Below, piece by piece: positions 49,731 through 58,653 of a stretch of DNA of 64,000 nucleotides. The notes beneath the pieces were generated by a model that saw only the letters and a program-made list of their open reading frames with translations, had not been told where the DNA came from and did no database searches. Where the stretch lies: positions 1-64,000 of the forward strand of contig NZ_JAENGP010000003.1 in the NCBI RefSeq assembly GCF_016595155.1, in the 5' to 3' direction. Position 1 is the stretch's first letter, and the number at the start of each line of letters is the position of its first letter. Origin of the DNA: Advenella mandrilli (GTDB lineage Bacteria > Pseudomonadota > Gammaproteobacteria > Burkholderiales > Burkholderiaceae_B). Position numbers and translations under genes: made by a program.

Positions 49731-50780
49731 TTAAACAACTACCGTCTGTTCCGTGCCTTCTTCGTGCTGAACAATGTCACCCAGCTGGTAAACGGTTTCG
49801 CCCTGTTCTTGCAAGGTTGCGGTAATGTCCGCGGCCTGGCTGGCAGAAACCACCAGCACCATGCCAATACCGCAGTTAAAGACACGATGCATTTCGGTAT
49901 CTTCTACATTGCCCTCTTTTTGCAGCCACTTGAACAGTTCGGGCAATTCCCAGGCGTCTTTGCTTAACCGTGCCGCCAGGCCAGGTTGCAAAATACGGGG
50001 CACGTTGTCTAACAGACCACCGCCAGTAATATGGGCCAGGCCTTTGATATCTGTGCCATGCTTGGCCAACGCGGCCAACACCTGTTTAACGTAAATACGG
50101 GTGGGCGCCATAACAACGTCTACCAAAGGCTGGCCATGGAAATCGTCATTAGGCTGCGCACCGGCACGTTCAATAATTTTACGGATGAGTGAAAACCCGT
50201 TGGAATGCGCACCGCTTGATGCCAGACCCAGAATACGGTCACCGGCCTGAATGGATTTGCCATTGATAATCTTGGATTTTTCTACCGCGCCAACGGCAAA
50301 ACCGGCCAGATCATATTCACCATCCGGGTACATGCCGGGCATTTCGGCGGTTTCACCACCAATAAGGGCGCAACCGGAAAGCTCACAGCCTTTGGCAATA
50401 CCACCCACCACGCTGGCCGCAGTATCTACCGCCAGTTTTCCGCAGGCAAAGTAGTCAAGAAAAAACAGTGGCTCTGCCCCTTGCACCAGGATATCGTTTA
50501 CACTCATGGCCACCAGGTCGATACCTACCGTATCATGGCGGTTCCATTCAAATGCAAGACGCAATTTGGTGCCTACACCATCGGTGCCTGAAACAAGAAC
50601 GGGTTCCTTGTATTTTTTTGGTACTTCAAACAAAGCTCCAAAACCGCCGATCCCGGCCATTACGCCTTCGCGCATGGTTTTGGCTGCCAAAGGCTTGATG
50701 CGGTCCACCAATGCGTCGCCAGCATCAATATCCACACCTGCATCACGATAGGTCAAAGAGGATTTTGTTGAATTTGTCAT
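49731..50780 (-). CDS. purM: Phosphoribosylformylglycinamidine cyclo-ligase
   Basis: From the ATG at 50780 it has 349 residues; the frame to 50834 is an upstream extension into the divergent gap. [15 protein letters not shown] at the start, [40 protein letters not shown] and [16 protein letters not shown] are all PurM hallmarks. It closes the imidazole ring of AIR in purine synthesis using ATP. It diverges from the AI-2E transporter gene with 61 bp between starts. Confidence 0.95.
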   Translation of the reverse strand: MTNSTKSSLTYRDAGVDIDAGDALVDRIKPLAAKTMREGVMAGIGGFGALFEVPKKYKEPVLVSGTDGVGTKLRLAFEWNRHDTVGIDLVAMSVNDILVQGAEPLFFLDYFACGKLAVDTAASVVGGIAKGCELSGCALIGGETAEMPGMYPDGEYDLAGFAVGAVEKSKIINGKSIQAGDRILGLASSGAHSNGFSLIRKIIERAGAQPNDDFHGQPLVDVVMAPTRIYVKQVLAALAKHGTDIKGLAHITGGGLLDNVPRILQPGLAARLSKDAWELPELFKWLQKEGNVEDTEMHRVFNCGIGMVLVVSASQAADITATLQEQGETVYQLGDIVQHEEGTEQTVVV

Positions 50781-50841
50781 GAGAAACGAGCCTAAATATG
50801 TAAAAATGTCATAAATCAAATGGAGTAAACGCAATTTTACG

Positions 50842-51909
50842 ATGAATGAGAAAAATTTACGCAGAAATCAGACACTTTTGTGGTCAGGAGTTGGAATTTG
50901 CCTGCTAATTCTGCTTTATATCCTGTCTCCGGTGCTTACTCCGTTCATGCTGGCACTGGCGTTAGCCTATATTTTAGCGCCCGGCGTCGATTTACTGGTC
51001 CGTTTGCATCTGCCACGCTGGCTAGCCGTTTCCCTCATGGTGTTTTTGCTATTTGCCGTCATTTTGGGGGTCATGCTCATTATTATTCCGCTGCTGCGCA
51101 GGGAAATCAATCTGGTCCTGGAACAATTGCCGTTGTGGGTCCTTCAATATAATACCCTGCTGGCCCCCAACATTGATGAATGGCTTGGCGTAGACAGCAA
51201 ACTGGATATTTCCCGCATCCGCCTGCTCTTGCAAGATGCCGTCACCGGCACCGACAGCCTTGTCACCACCACCATCAACTATCTTAAAGCCAGCGGCTCC
51301 ACCCTGGTTTTCTATATTGCCAGTGGCCTGTTAACACCGGTGGTGCTGGTTTACTTACTGTTCGACTGGCACACTTTTCTTAACCGCTTCAGTGAAATCA
51401 TTCCACGCCGTTTTCTAAATACCACGCTTGATATTGGCAATGAAATAGACAAACTGCTGTCCAGTTTCCTGCGCGGGCAAATTCTGGTCATGCTAATTCT
51501 GGCCATTTATTACAGCGCCGGATTATCCATTGCCGACTTTGACAGTGCTATTCCCATTGGCGTCATTACCGGTTTACTGGTTTTTATCCCTTATTTAGGC
51601 TTCGGGCTGGGTTTATTGCTCGCAATCCTCTCTGCTCTATTACAATTCGATGGTTACTACGGTCTTATTGCCGTTGCCATTGTTTTCGGCATAGGCCAGG
51701 TTTTTGAAAGTTTATATTTAACACCCAAAATTATGGGTGACCGGATTGGCTTGCATCCGCTGGTCATCATTTTTGCCCTGTTCGTTTTTGGCGAAATTTT
51801 TGGTTTTTTTGGCGTTCTGCTTGCCTTGCCAATCAGTGCAGCCCTGTCGGTCTTGATCCGTCGCGTTTATGGTCAATACCTGAATAGTACTTTTTATACA
51901 AATGAATGA
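50842..51909 (+). CDS. AI-2E/PerM-family transporter
   Basis: The 355-residue membrane protein has seven or eight hydrophobic segments, including paired N-terminal helices ([19 protein letters not shown] and [13 protein letters not shown]). The family features [15 protein letters not shown] and [17 protein letters not shown] follow, with [27 protein letters not shown] near the end. Its substrate is not known with confidence; PerM-like members next to hda are common. It overlaps hda by eight bases. Confidence 0.9.
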   Translation: MNEKNLRRNQTLLWSGVGICLLILLYILSPVLTPFMLALALAYILAPGVDLLVRLHLPRWLAVSLMVFLLFAVILGVMLIIIPLLRREINLVLEQLPLWVLQYNTLLAPNIDEWLGVDSKLDISRIRLLLQDAVTGTDSLVTTTINYLKASGSTLVFYIASGLLTPVVLVYLLFDWHTFLNRFSEIIPRRFLNTTLDIGNEIDKLLSSFLRGQILVMLILAIYYSAGLSIADFDSAIPIGVITGLLVFIPYLGFGLGLLLAILSALLQFDGYYGLIAVAIVFGIGQVFESLYLTPKIMGDRIGLHPLVIIFALFVFGEIFGFFGVLLALPISAALSVLIRRVYGQYLNSTFYTNE

Positions 51910-52579
51910 ACAATTAACGCTTGAAGTATCCCCGGTTCCCGAGCCAACCCTTGATAATTTCATTGCAGGGCAAAATGCCGAAGCCATTAACACACTGCGC
52001 ACCATCCTGCCGGGGCAGGCTGTGTACCTGTGGGGAAGCCCGGGGTGTGGTAAGAGCCATTTACTCAAGGCCATGGCAGCCTGCCACCAGGGCGCTTATT
52101 TCAATCATGAAAGCCAGCCTTTTCTGGCCTCTGTTACATTCCAGAACACGCCACGCCTGGTGGCCATTGATGACATCCAGAATTTAAGCGAAGACCAGCA
52201 GGCCGAACTGTTCAGCCTGTACAACGAATGGAAACTGCGCAAGAACACCTCCGAGGCTTTCATACTGCTGGTGTCGGGCGATGTTTCTCCGCTAGCCATG
52301 CCTTTGCGTGAAGACCTGCGAACCCGGCTTGGCTGGGAACTGGTCTACCGGCTTGAACAACTTAGTGATGAGCAGCGCCTTACCGCCTTGCAAAACCGGG
52401 CACGTGATAAAGGCCTGCAATTAAGCCATGAAGTCACGCACTGGATTTTTACCCATTATTCGCGTGATATTGCCGCCCTGTTCAACCTGCTCGATGCGCT
52501 GGACGCCTATTCATTGTCTACCCGACGCCCCATTACTGTTCCTTTACTCAAGGCTTTTTTCATTAAAACAAAATCATGA
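51902..52579 (+). CDS. hda: DnaA-homologue Hda, regulatory inactivation of DnaA
   Basis: The 225-residue AAA+ protein has LDNFIAGQNAEAI at the start, Walker A WGSPGCGKSHLLKA and Walker B LVAIDDIQNLSEDQQ. The DLRTRLGWELVYRLEQLSDEQR stretch (split around residues 137-158) follows. Hda with the DNA-loaded clamp stimulates DnaA-ATP hydrolysis. It overlaps the HAD gene by four bases (ATGA), completing a tightly packed operon. Confidence 0.92.
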   Translation: MNEQLTLEVSPVPEPTLDNFIAGQNAEAINTLRTILPGQAVYLWGSPGCGKSHLLKAMAACHQGAYFNHESQPFLASVTFQNTPRLVAIDDIQNLSEDQQAELFSLYNEWKLRKNTSEAFILLVSGDVSPLAMPLREDLRTRLGWELVYRLEQLSDEQRLTALQNRARDKGLQLSHEVTHWIFTHYSRDIAALFNLLDALDAYSLSTRRPITVPLLKAFFIKTKS

Positions 52580-53259
52580 CCTCTACAAACCTGGCTCTTT
52601 TCGATCTTGACCATACTTTGCTGCCCATCGACACCGATCGTGAATGGGTTGACTTTTTAGCCCGCAACAACCTGGCCGGCGACCCTGAAGCCATCCGGCA
52701 AAAAAACCAGGAGCTAATGGATAAATACACGGCGGGTATCCTCAAAATAGAAGAATCAGCCGAATTCATGCTGGGTTTCCTTAAAATGCACAGCCCCTAT
52801 GAGCTGGCTCATTTTCATGAAAAGTTCATGTGTGAAGTGGTGCGACCAGCTATTCAGGCCAGTGCCATCGACCTGGTTCGCCAGCATCAGCAAAACGGTG
52901 ACCTGTGCTGTATTGTCACTGCCACCAACACGTTTGTCACCGCACCAGTGGCCCGTGCCTTTGGCATAGAGCATCTCATTGGCACCTTGCCCGAATATAT
53001 CAACGGCCGTTTTACCGGACGTGTGCAAGGCCTTCCCAGTTACCAGGAAGGCAAGGTAACCCGCGTTAATATGTGGCTAAGCGCCATGGGCAAGCAACTG
53101 GGTGATTTTGCCGAAACCTATTTTTACAGTGACTCGCAAAATGACCTGCCACTGCTTGAAGTCGTCAGCCACCCGGTGGCCACCAACCCCAACGAATCAC
53201 TACGTAAAACAGCGCATGAAAATGGTTGGCCAGTTCTTGATCTATTTGCATTAAAATAA
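52576..53259 (+). CDS. HAD-superfamily IB hydrolase (SerB-like)
   Basis: The 227 residues have the nucleophile motif FDLDHTLL (D10 and D12), the motif II Thr in CCIVTATNTF, the Lys region YQEGKVTR and the motif III Asp pair in YFYSDSQNDLPLLE. It fits the HAD-IB phosphatases that act on phosphoserine-like or phospholipid substrates. Specific substrate is not evident. It sits in the hda-pcnB-folK cluster. Confidence 0.92.
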   Translation: MTSTNLALFDLDHTLLPIDTDREWVDFLARNNLAGDPEAIRQKNQELMDKYTAGILKIEESAEFMLGFLKMHSPYELAHFHEKFMCEVVRPAIQASAIDLVRQHQQNGDLCCIVTATNTFVTAPVARAFGIEHLIGTLPEYINGRFTGRVQGLPSYQEGKVTRVNMWLSAMGKQLGDFAETYFYSDSQNDLPLLEVVSHPVATNPNESLRKTAHENGWPVLDLFALK

Positions 53260-53284
53260 CAACATCTTCATTAAGCCCGTTCCT

Positions 53285-54673
53285 ATGATCAAAAGCACTA
53301 TTAAAAGCTTCGTTAACCGCCTGTTCAACCCGCCGGCCAGCGACACAAAAAAAACCAAAGCCCGGGTTTACCACCAGGAACAGCACGGCATCGATCGCCG
53401 GCTGGTTTCCCGCAACGCCGTCAAGGTTTGCGAAGTGTTAAACCAAAAAGGATTCCAGGCCTTTGTCGTGGGCGGGGCCGTGCGCGACCTTATCCTGGGC
53501 CTGGAGCCCAAGGATTTTGATGTCGCCACCAATGCCACCCCCGAAGAGGTACGCGCCTCTTTTCGCCGGGCCCGCATTATTGGCCGGCGCTTTCAGCTCG
53601 TACACGTGGTTTTCGGGCCCGAAATCATTGAAACCTCAACGTTCAGGGCCAATAGCAATGGCCAGAACAAAACCGATGAACACGGCCGCATCCTGAACGA
53701 CAACGTCTTTGGCACCCAGGAAGAAGATGCCGCCCGCCGCGACTTCACCCTTAATGCCCTGTATTACGACCCGCTTACCGAAGAAGTGATTGACTACCAC
53801 AACGGTCTGTCAGACCTGCGCAAGCATATCGTACGCATTATTGGCGACGCTGAAACCCGTTACCGTGAAGACCCGGTCCGCATGTTGCGGGCAGTTCGCT
53901 TTGCCGCCAAACTAAACGGCACCATCGACCCCCGTACCAAGGAGCCCATCAAGCAGCTGGCCGAGCTCATCTCCAACGTGCCCGACTCGCGCCTGTTTGA
54001 CGAAACGCTTAAACTCATGACTTGCGGCAACGCCCTGGCCTGCCTGAAGCAACTTCGCGAAGAAGGCTTGCACGAAGGAACCCTTCCCTTGCTGGATGTG
54101 GTCTTAAAGCAGCCGGGCGGCCAGAAGTTTGTAGAGCTCACGCTTGACCGTACCGATCACCGAATCCGTTTGGGCAAGTCGGTCAGCCCCAGCTTTTTAT
54201 ACGCTGCCCTCTTATGGCGCCTGGTGGATGTGTACTGGAAACGCAATATTGCCCAAAAAGAGCCGCCCATGCAGGCACTTATCCATGCGGCCGACCAGGT
54301 GCTTGAAGAACAGGTTCACAAGCTGGCCATCCAACGCCGCCATAGCACCGACATGCGCGAAATCTGGTTCATGCAACCCCGTTTCGAGCGCCCCATTCCG
54401 CGTCAAATCTGGAAAATGACCGAACAGCCCCGTTTCCGGGCCGCCTGTGATTTCCTGCAGTTACGTGCGGCCAGCGGGGAGTTTGATAGTGTTCAGGCAC
54501 AATGGTGGATGGACCTGGCCGATACCGATCTGGCTGGTAAAACCCAGATGATTGATGAACTGGCGCAAAAACAAAAAGGCACACCAGGCGCAGCCAGCAC
54601 CGTACGCAAACGTCGCAAGCGTCGCTCACCCGCCCGCCAGAAAGCCGCTTTACCGCAGCACGACAACTCATGA
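53285..54673 (+). CDS. pcnB: Poly(A) polymerase I
   Basis: The 462 residues have the nucleotidyltransferase head FVVGGAVRDLILGLEPKDFD, followed by VATNATPEEV. RRDFTLNALYYDP and the RYREDPVRMLRAVRF segment are characteristic of PcnB and CCA enzymes. A basic C-terminal tail (RKRRKRRSPARQK) and the N-terminal extension favour PcnB. It adds poly(A) tails that promote RNA decay. It overlaps folK by four bases. Confidence 0.93.
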   Translation: MIKSTIKSFVNRLFNPPASDTKKTKARVYHQEQHGIDRRLVSRNAVKVCEVLNQKGFQAFVVGGAVRDLILGLEPKDFDVATNATPEEVRASFRRARIIGRRFQLVHVVFGPEIIETSTFRANSNGQNKTDEHGRILNDNVFGTQEEDAARRDFTLNALYYDPLTEEVIDYHNGLSDLRKHIVRIIGDAETRYREDPVRMLRAVRFAAKLNGTIDPRTKEPIKQLAELISNVPDSRLFDETLKLMTCGNALACLKQLREEGLHEGTLPLLDVVLKQPGGQKFVELTLDRTDHRIRLGKSVSPSFLYAALLWRLVDVYWKRNIAQKEPPMQALIHAADQVLEEQVHKLAIQRRHSTDMREIWFMQPRFERPIPRQIWKMTEQPRFRAACDFLQLRAASGEFDSVQAQWWMDLADTDLAGKTQMIDELAQKQKGTPGAASTVRKRRKRRSPARQKAALPQHDNS

Positions 54674-55140
54674 GCATCGCGTATATCGGCCTGGGTTCCA
54701 ACCTGGGTGAAAGCCAAAATATTTTGCAACTGGCACTGGCCGATATTGCTGCCCATACAGCCATTCAAAAACTGGAATGCTCCCGTTTTTATCGCAGCAG
54801 CCCGGTTGATTCTTCAGGGCCCGACTATGTCAATGCCGTCGCACGGCTGGAAACCACACTGGCCTCGCTGGAACTGCTGCACTGGCTGCAAGAACTTGAA
54901 AACCGCTACGGGCGCGAACGCCCTTATGTAAATGCCCCCCGCACGCTTGATCTGGATATTCTGCTGTTTAACAATGAGATCAATCAATCAGCCGAACTGA
55001 CCCTGCCGCATCCGCGCATACACGAACGGGCTTTTGTGCTCTTGCCCCTGCAGGAACTGTCTCCGGGACTTATCCTGGCCCAAGGCACCCTTGGCGGCTT
55101 ATTGGAACAATGCAAAGACCAGGGCATTGAACTGCTTTAA
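54670..55140 (+). CDS. folK: 2-amino-4-hydroxy-6-hydroxymethyldihydropteridine pyrophosphokinase
   Basis: The 156 residues match HPPK: AYIGLGSNLGES at the start, FYRSSPVDSSGPDYVNAVA, ENRYGRERPYVNAPRTLDLD and LPHPRIHERAFVLLPL. It transfers pyrophosphate from ATP to the pterin in folate synthesis. It ends the operon that starts at 50842. Confidence 0.95.
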   Translation: MSIAYIGLGSNLGESQNILQLALADIAAHTAIQKLECSRFYRSSPVDSSGPDYVNAVARLETTLASLELLHWLQELENRYGRERPYVNAPRTLDLDILLFNNEINQSAELTLPHPRIHERAFVLLPLQELSPGLILAQGTLGGLLEQCKDQGIELL

Positions 55141-55218
55141 ACCTGAAATTATACGCCTGTCATTAGCAAGGCATACGGACCGTTGCAAAAACAGGAACGC
55201 CACATTAAGCGCATACAA

Positions 55219-55257
55219 AAAAACACCGGCGGGTAATGAAACCCGGCCGGTGTTTTT
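55219..55257. terminator. Bidirectional terminator between folK and fumarase
   Basis: AAAAACACCGGC and GCCGGTGTTTTT form a 12-bp stem, extended by GGGT and ACCC inside the loop, with T-runs on both strands. It serves the convergent folK and fumarase genes. Confidence 0.9.
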
Positions 55258-55278
55258 GTCTTCAATGACAGAAACGGC

Positions 55279-56808
55279 TTACAGCATTTCTACCGCAACC
55301 GGAATTTTACCGATTTTGGCTTGCCATTCTTTAGGACCTGTTTGATGCACGGAAGTGCCTTCAGAATCAACCGCAACCGTTACCGGCATATCCTTCACGT
55401 CAAACTCGTAAATGGCTTCCATACCCAGATCTTCGAAGCCCACTACTTTGGCGCCACGAATCGCTTTGGACACCAGATAAGCAGAACCGCCTACCGCCAT
55501 TAAATAGGCAGACTTGTGCCGGCGGATGGACTCGATCGCGACAGGACCGCGCTCGGCCTTGCCAATCATGGAAATCAGGCCGGTTTTTTCCAGCATCATG
55601 TCGGTGAATTTATCCATGCGGGTGGCGGTGGTGGGACCTGCCGGGCCAACCACTTCGTCACGTACCGGATCAACCGGGCCCACATAATAAATAACGCGGT
55701 TGGTGAAATCAACCGGCAATTGTTCACCCTTGGCCAGCATGTCCTGGATGCGCTTGTGAGCGGCATCACGGCCGGTAAGCATTTTGCCAGACAACAACAG
55801 GGTTTGGCCGGGTTTCCAGCTGGCCACTTCCTCTTTGGTGAGCGTATCCAGGTTAACCTGTTTGGACTTGTTGTAATCGGGAGCCCAATGCACATCGGGC
55901 CAGTCTGACAAAGAAGGCGGTGTTAACACGGCAACGCCCGAACCATCCAGTATAAAGTGGGCATGACGGGTTGCCGCACAGTTTGGAATCATGGCAATGG
56001 GCTTGGAAGCCGCATGGGTTGGGTAAGTATTGATTTTAACATCAAGCACGGTTGTTAAACCACCCAGGCCCTGTGCGCCAATACCCAGTGCATTCACTTT
56101 TTCATACAGTTCAATACGCATTTCCTCGAGTTTGTTTTGCGGGCCACGGGCCAGCAACTCGTACATATCAATATCTTCCATCAGTGACTGCTTGGCCATG
56201 AGCATGGCTTTTTCGGCGGTACCGCCCACCCCAATACCCAGCATGCCCGGAGGACACCAGCCAGCCCCCATTTGCGGCACGGTGTTCAGGACCCAGTCAA
56301 TAATAGAATCGCTGGGGTTAAGCATGGCAAACTTGGTTTTGTTTTCAGAGCCGCCACCTTTGGCTGCCACCTGCACATCCACCTTATCGCCAGGAACCAG
56401 TTCCACATGCAAAATACAGGGCGTATTATCTTTGGTATTCTTGCGCTCAAAAATGGGGTCTGCCAGCACAGAAGCACGCAGTTTGTTGTCGGGGTCGGTG
56501 TAACCACGGCGCACGCCTTCATCACAGGCTTCCTGCAAGGTTTGTTTCAGGTCAAACTTGACATCCATACCCACTTTCAGGAAAACGTTCACAATCCCGG
56601 TATCCTGACAAATGGGGCGATGCCCTTCTGCACACATGCGCGAGTTAGTCAGGATTTGTGCAATGGCATCTTTGGCTGCCGGACTTTCTTCACGCTCATA
56701 GGCGCGGGCCAGATGCTGAATATAGTCGGCGGGGTGGTAAAAACTGATGAACTGAATCGCATCCGCAATGGATTGGATCAAGTCCTCTTCTTTGATAATG
56801 GTAGTCAT
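55279..56808 (-). CDS. fumA: Class I (iron-sulfur) fumarate hydratase
   Basis: The 509 residues have the class I fumarase architecture: an N-terminal FumA domain with CQDTGIVNVFLKVGMDV and GGSENKTKFAMLNPSDS, GWCPPGMLGIGVGGTAEKAM, and the C-terminal swivelling domain with RVIYYVGPVDPVRDEVVGPAGPTTATRMDKF, split here across its residues. Cys residues in CQDTG, NCAATRHAH and related positions can hold the 4Fe-4S cluster. It interconverts fumarate and malate. The exact symbol (fumA or fumB) is not resolvable; class II fumC is excluded. Confidence 0.92.
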   Translation of the reverse strand: MTTIIKEEDLIQSIADAIQFISFYHPADYIQHLARAYEREESPAAKDAIAQILTNSRMCAEGHRPICQDTGIVNVFLKVGMDVKFDLKQTLQEACDEGVRRGYTDPDNKLRASVLADPIFERKNTKDNTPCILHVELVPGDKVDVQVAAKGGGSENKTKFAMLNPSDSIIDWVLNTVPQMGAGWCPPGMLGIGVGGTAEKAMLMAKQSLMEDIDMYELLARGPQNKLEEMRIELYEKVNALGIGAQGLGGLTTVLDVKINTYPTHAASKPIAMIPNCAATRHAHFILDGSGVAVLTPPSLSDWPDVHWAPDYNKSKQVNLDTLTKEEVASWKPGQTLLLSGKMLTGRDAAHKRIQDMLAKGEQLPVDFTNRVIYYVGPVDPVRDEVVGPAGPTTATRMDKFTDMMLEKTGLISMIGKAERGPVAIESIRRHKSAYLMAVGGSAYLVSKAIRGAKVVGFEDLGMEAIYEFDVKDMPVTVAVDSEGTSVHQTGPKEWQAKIGKIPVAVEML

Positions 56809-56856
56809 TGTTTGATCAACTTTTTCAAAAAACTAACGGTTAACAACTTTACTGTT

Positions 56857-57624
56857 TTATTTGCCTTTCCAGACCGGAGCCCGTTTTTCGGCGAATGCGG
56901 TAGCCCCTTCTTTGGCATCCTCAGAAGCAAAGATATGCGCCATGCGCGGCTGCTGCAGGGCAAACATGTCTTCCTGGCGCCAGTCTTGCGACTGCACCAC
57001 AAGCTGTTTAACCGTGCGAACGGCCAAGGGACCATTGGCCGCAATCTTGTCAGCCAATTTTAGCGCAGCTTCCAGTGCTTTGCCCGGTTCTGTCAGTTGA
57101 TTGACCAAACCAAGCTGCTGGGCACGCTGTGCGGGAATCATGTCGCCGGTTAATAAAATCTCCATGGCAACGTGGTAAGGCAACCTTTGCGGCAAGCGCA
57201 ACATGCCCCCCGATCCGGGTACCAGACCGCGTTTTACTTCGGGAAGACCAAACTGGGCGTTGTCGGCGGCCACAATCAAATCGCAGGCCAGTGCCAGTTC
57301 GCAGCCGCCAGCCAGCGCATAACCTTCTACGGCGGCAATCAGGGGTTTTTGAGGTGGCGCTTCGCACAGGCCACCCAGGCCGCGGCCCGGCACCACAGCA
57401 CGACGCTGGGTTTTGGCAAACTCCTTCAAATCCATGCCCGAGCAAAACGTATTGCCCTGCCCGGTAAGAATACCCACCGTCAGGTCGTTATTGGTGTCAA
57501 GCTGGTCCAGGGCGGCCGCCAGCGCAAAAGAAGTATCATACGTAAGGGCGTTACGGGCTTCGGGACGGTTGATGGTAATGACCAGTACGCGGCCAATAAT
57601 TTCGGATTTTACTAATTCTGTCAC
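56857..57624 (-). CDS. Enoyl-CoA hydratase/isomerase (crotonase family)
   Basis: I place the start at the GTG at 57624 because CAGGAGA lies five bases upstream; the ATG at 57660 has no Shine-Dalgarno sequence. The resulting 255 residues keep both catalytic glutamates (AGGCELALACD and LPEVKRGLVPGSGG) and the oxyanion-hole stretch NTFCSGMDLKEF. It is upstream of the fumarase gene on the same strand with a 48-base gap. Hydration of a short-chain enoyl-CoA is likely. It is a normal member, unlike the divergent copies at 4.7 and 7.6 kb. Confidence 0.88.
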   Translation of the reverse strand: MTELVKSEIIGRVLVITINRPEARNALTYDTSFALAAALDQLDTNNDLTVGILTGQGNTFCSGMDLKEFAKTQRRAVVPGRGLGGLCEAPPQKPLIAAVEGYALAGGCELALACDLIVAADNAQFGLPEVKRGLVPGSGGMLRLPQRLPYHVAMEILLTGDMIPAQRAQQLGLVNQLTEPGKALEAALKLADKIAANGPLAVRTVKQLVVQSQDWRQEDMFALQQPRMAHIFASEDAKEGATAFAEKRAPVWKGK

Positions 57625-57753
57625 TGTTGTCTCCTGTTTATTCGGGGTTAATTCGGGCATTTTACCCTTTCAAACGCTAATTTACCCCTAGAAGCACAAC
57701 AAATACCCTAAAATCCAAGGTTTGGTTATTCATCCGATGCTAGAGTCGAATTC

Positions 57754-58653
57754 ATGCTTACTTTTCAGCAAATTATCTTAAAACTTCAGGAATACTGGGC
57801 TGCACAAGGTTGTGCACTGCTCCAGCCTTACGATATGGAAGTGGGTGCAGGTACTTCCCACACGGCCACTTTCCTGCGCGCCATCGGGCCCGAGCCCTGG
57901 CATGCCGCTTATGTGCAACCGTCACGCCGGCCCAATGATGGTCGTTACGGCGAAAACCCCAATCGCCTGCAACACTATTACCAATATCAGGTTGTACTCA
58001 AACCAGCCCCACCTGAAATTATTGATCTTTACATCGGTTCGCTACAGGCACTGGGCATTAACCCCCAAGAGCACGATATCCGCTTCGTTGAAGATGACTG
58101 GGAAAACCCCACGCTAGGGGCCTGGGGCCTGGGCTGGGAAGTCTGGCTCAATGGCATGGAAGTCACCCAGTTCACTTATTTCCAGCAAGTTGGCGGGCTT
58201 GACTGCCCGGCCACTACCGGTGAAATCACCTATGGCCTTGAGCGTTTGGCCATGTATCTGCAAAACGTGGAAAGTGTCTATGATCTTGTCTGGACCCAGC
58301 GCTCCAACGGCGATGCCGTTTACTATCGCGACGTGTTTCACCAGAATGAAGTTGAACAATCCACGTACAACTTTGAATATGCGTCAACTGACATGCTGTT
58401 TGCCCATTTCAACGACTACGAAGCCGAGGCCAAAAAACTGGTCGAGATCCCATTGGCCCTGCCTGCCTACGAGATGGTTCTGAAAGCGGCTCATACCTTC
58501 AATATGCTTGACGCCCGGGGTGCCATTAGCGTTACCGAACGGGCCAGCTATATTGGCCGTATCCGCAACTTGTCCCGCGCTGTTGCCCAGTGCTATTACG
58601 ACGCCCGCGAACAGCTTGGCTTCCCGATGCTGAAAAAACAAGAGATTGCATAA
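57754..58653 (+). CDS. glyQ: Glycyl-tRNA synthetase alpha subunit
   Basis: The 299 residues match the bacterial alpha2-beta2 type: [59 protein letters not shown] and the [13 protein letters not shown] segment. Length is that of E. coli GlyQ (303). The beta-subunit gene starts immediately after the stop codon. Confidence 0.97.
   Translation: MLTFQQIILKLQEYWAAQGCALLQPYDMEVGAGTSHTATFLRAIGPEPWHAAYVQPSRRPNDGRYGENPNRLQHYYQYQVVLKPAPPEIIDLYIGSLQALGINPQEHDIRFVEDDWENPTLGAWGLGWEVWLNGMEVTQFTYFQQVGGLDCPATTGEITYGLERLAMYLQNVESVYDLVWTQRSNGDAVYYRDVFHQNEVEQSTYNFEYASTDMLFAHFNDYEAEAKKLVEIPLALPAYEMVLKAAHTFNMLDARGAISVTERASYIGRIRNLSRAVAQCYYDAREQLGFPMLKKQEIA

Noticed and set aside
56272-57063. A 263-residue plus-strand frame opposite the fumarase and crotonase genes
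   Set aside because: It spans the ends of two well-supported antisense genes and their gap, with no recognisable domain or ribosome binding site.
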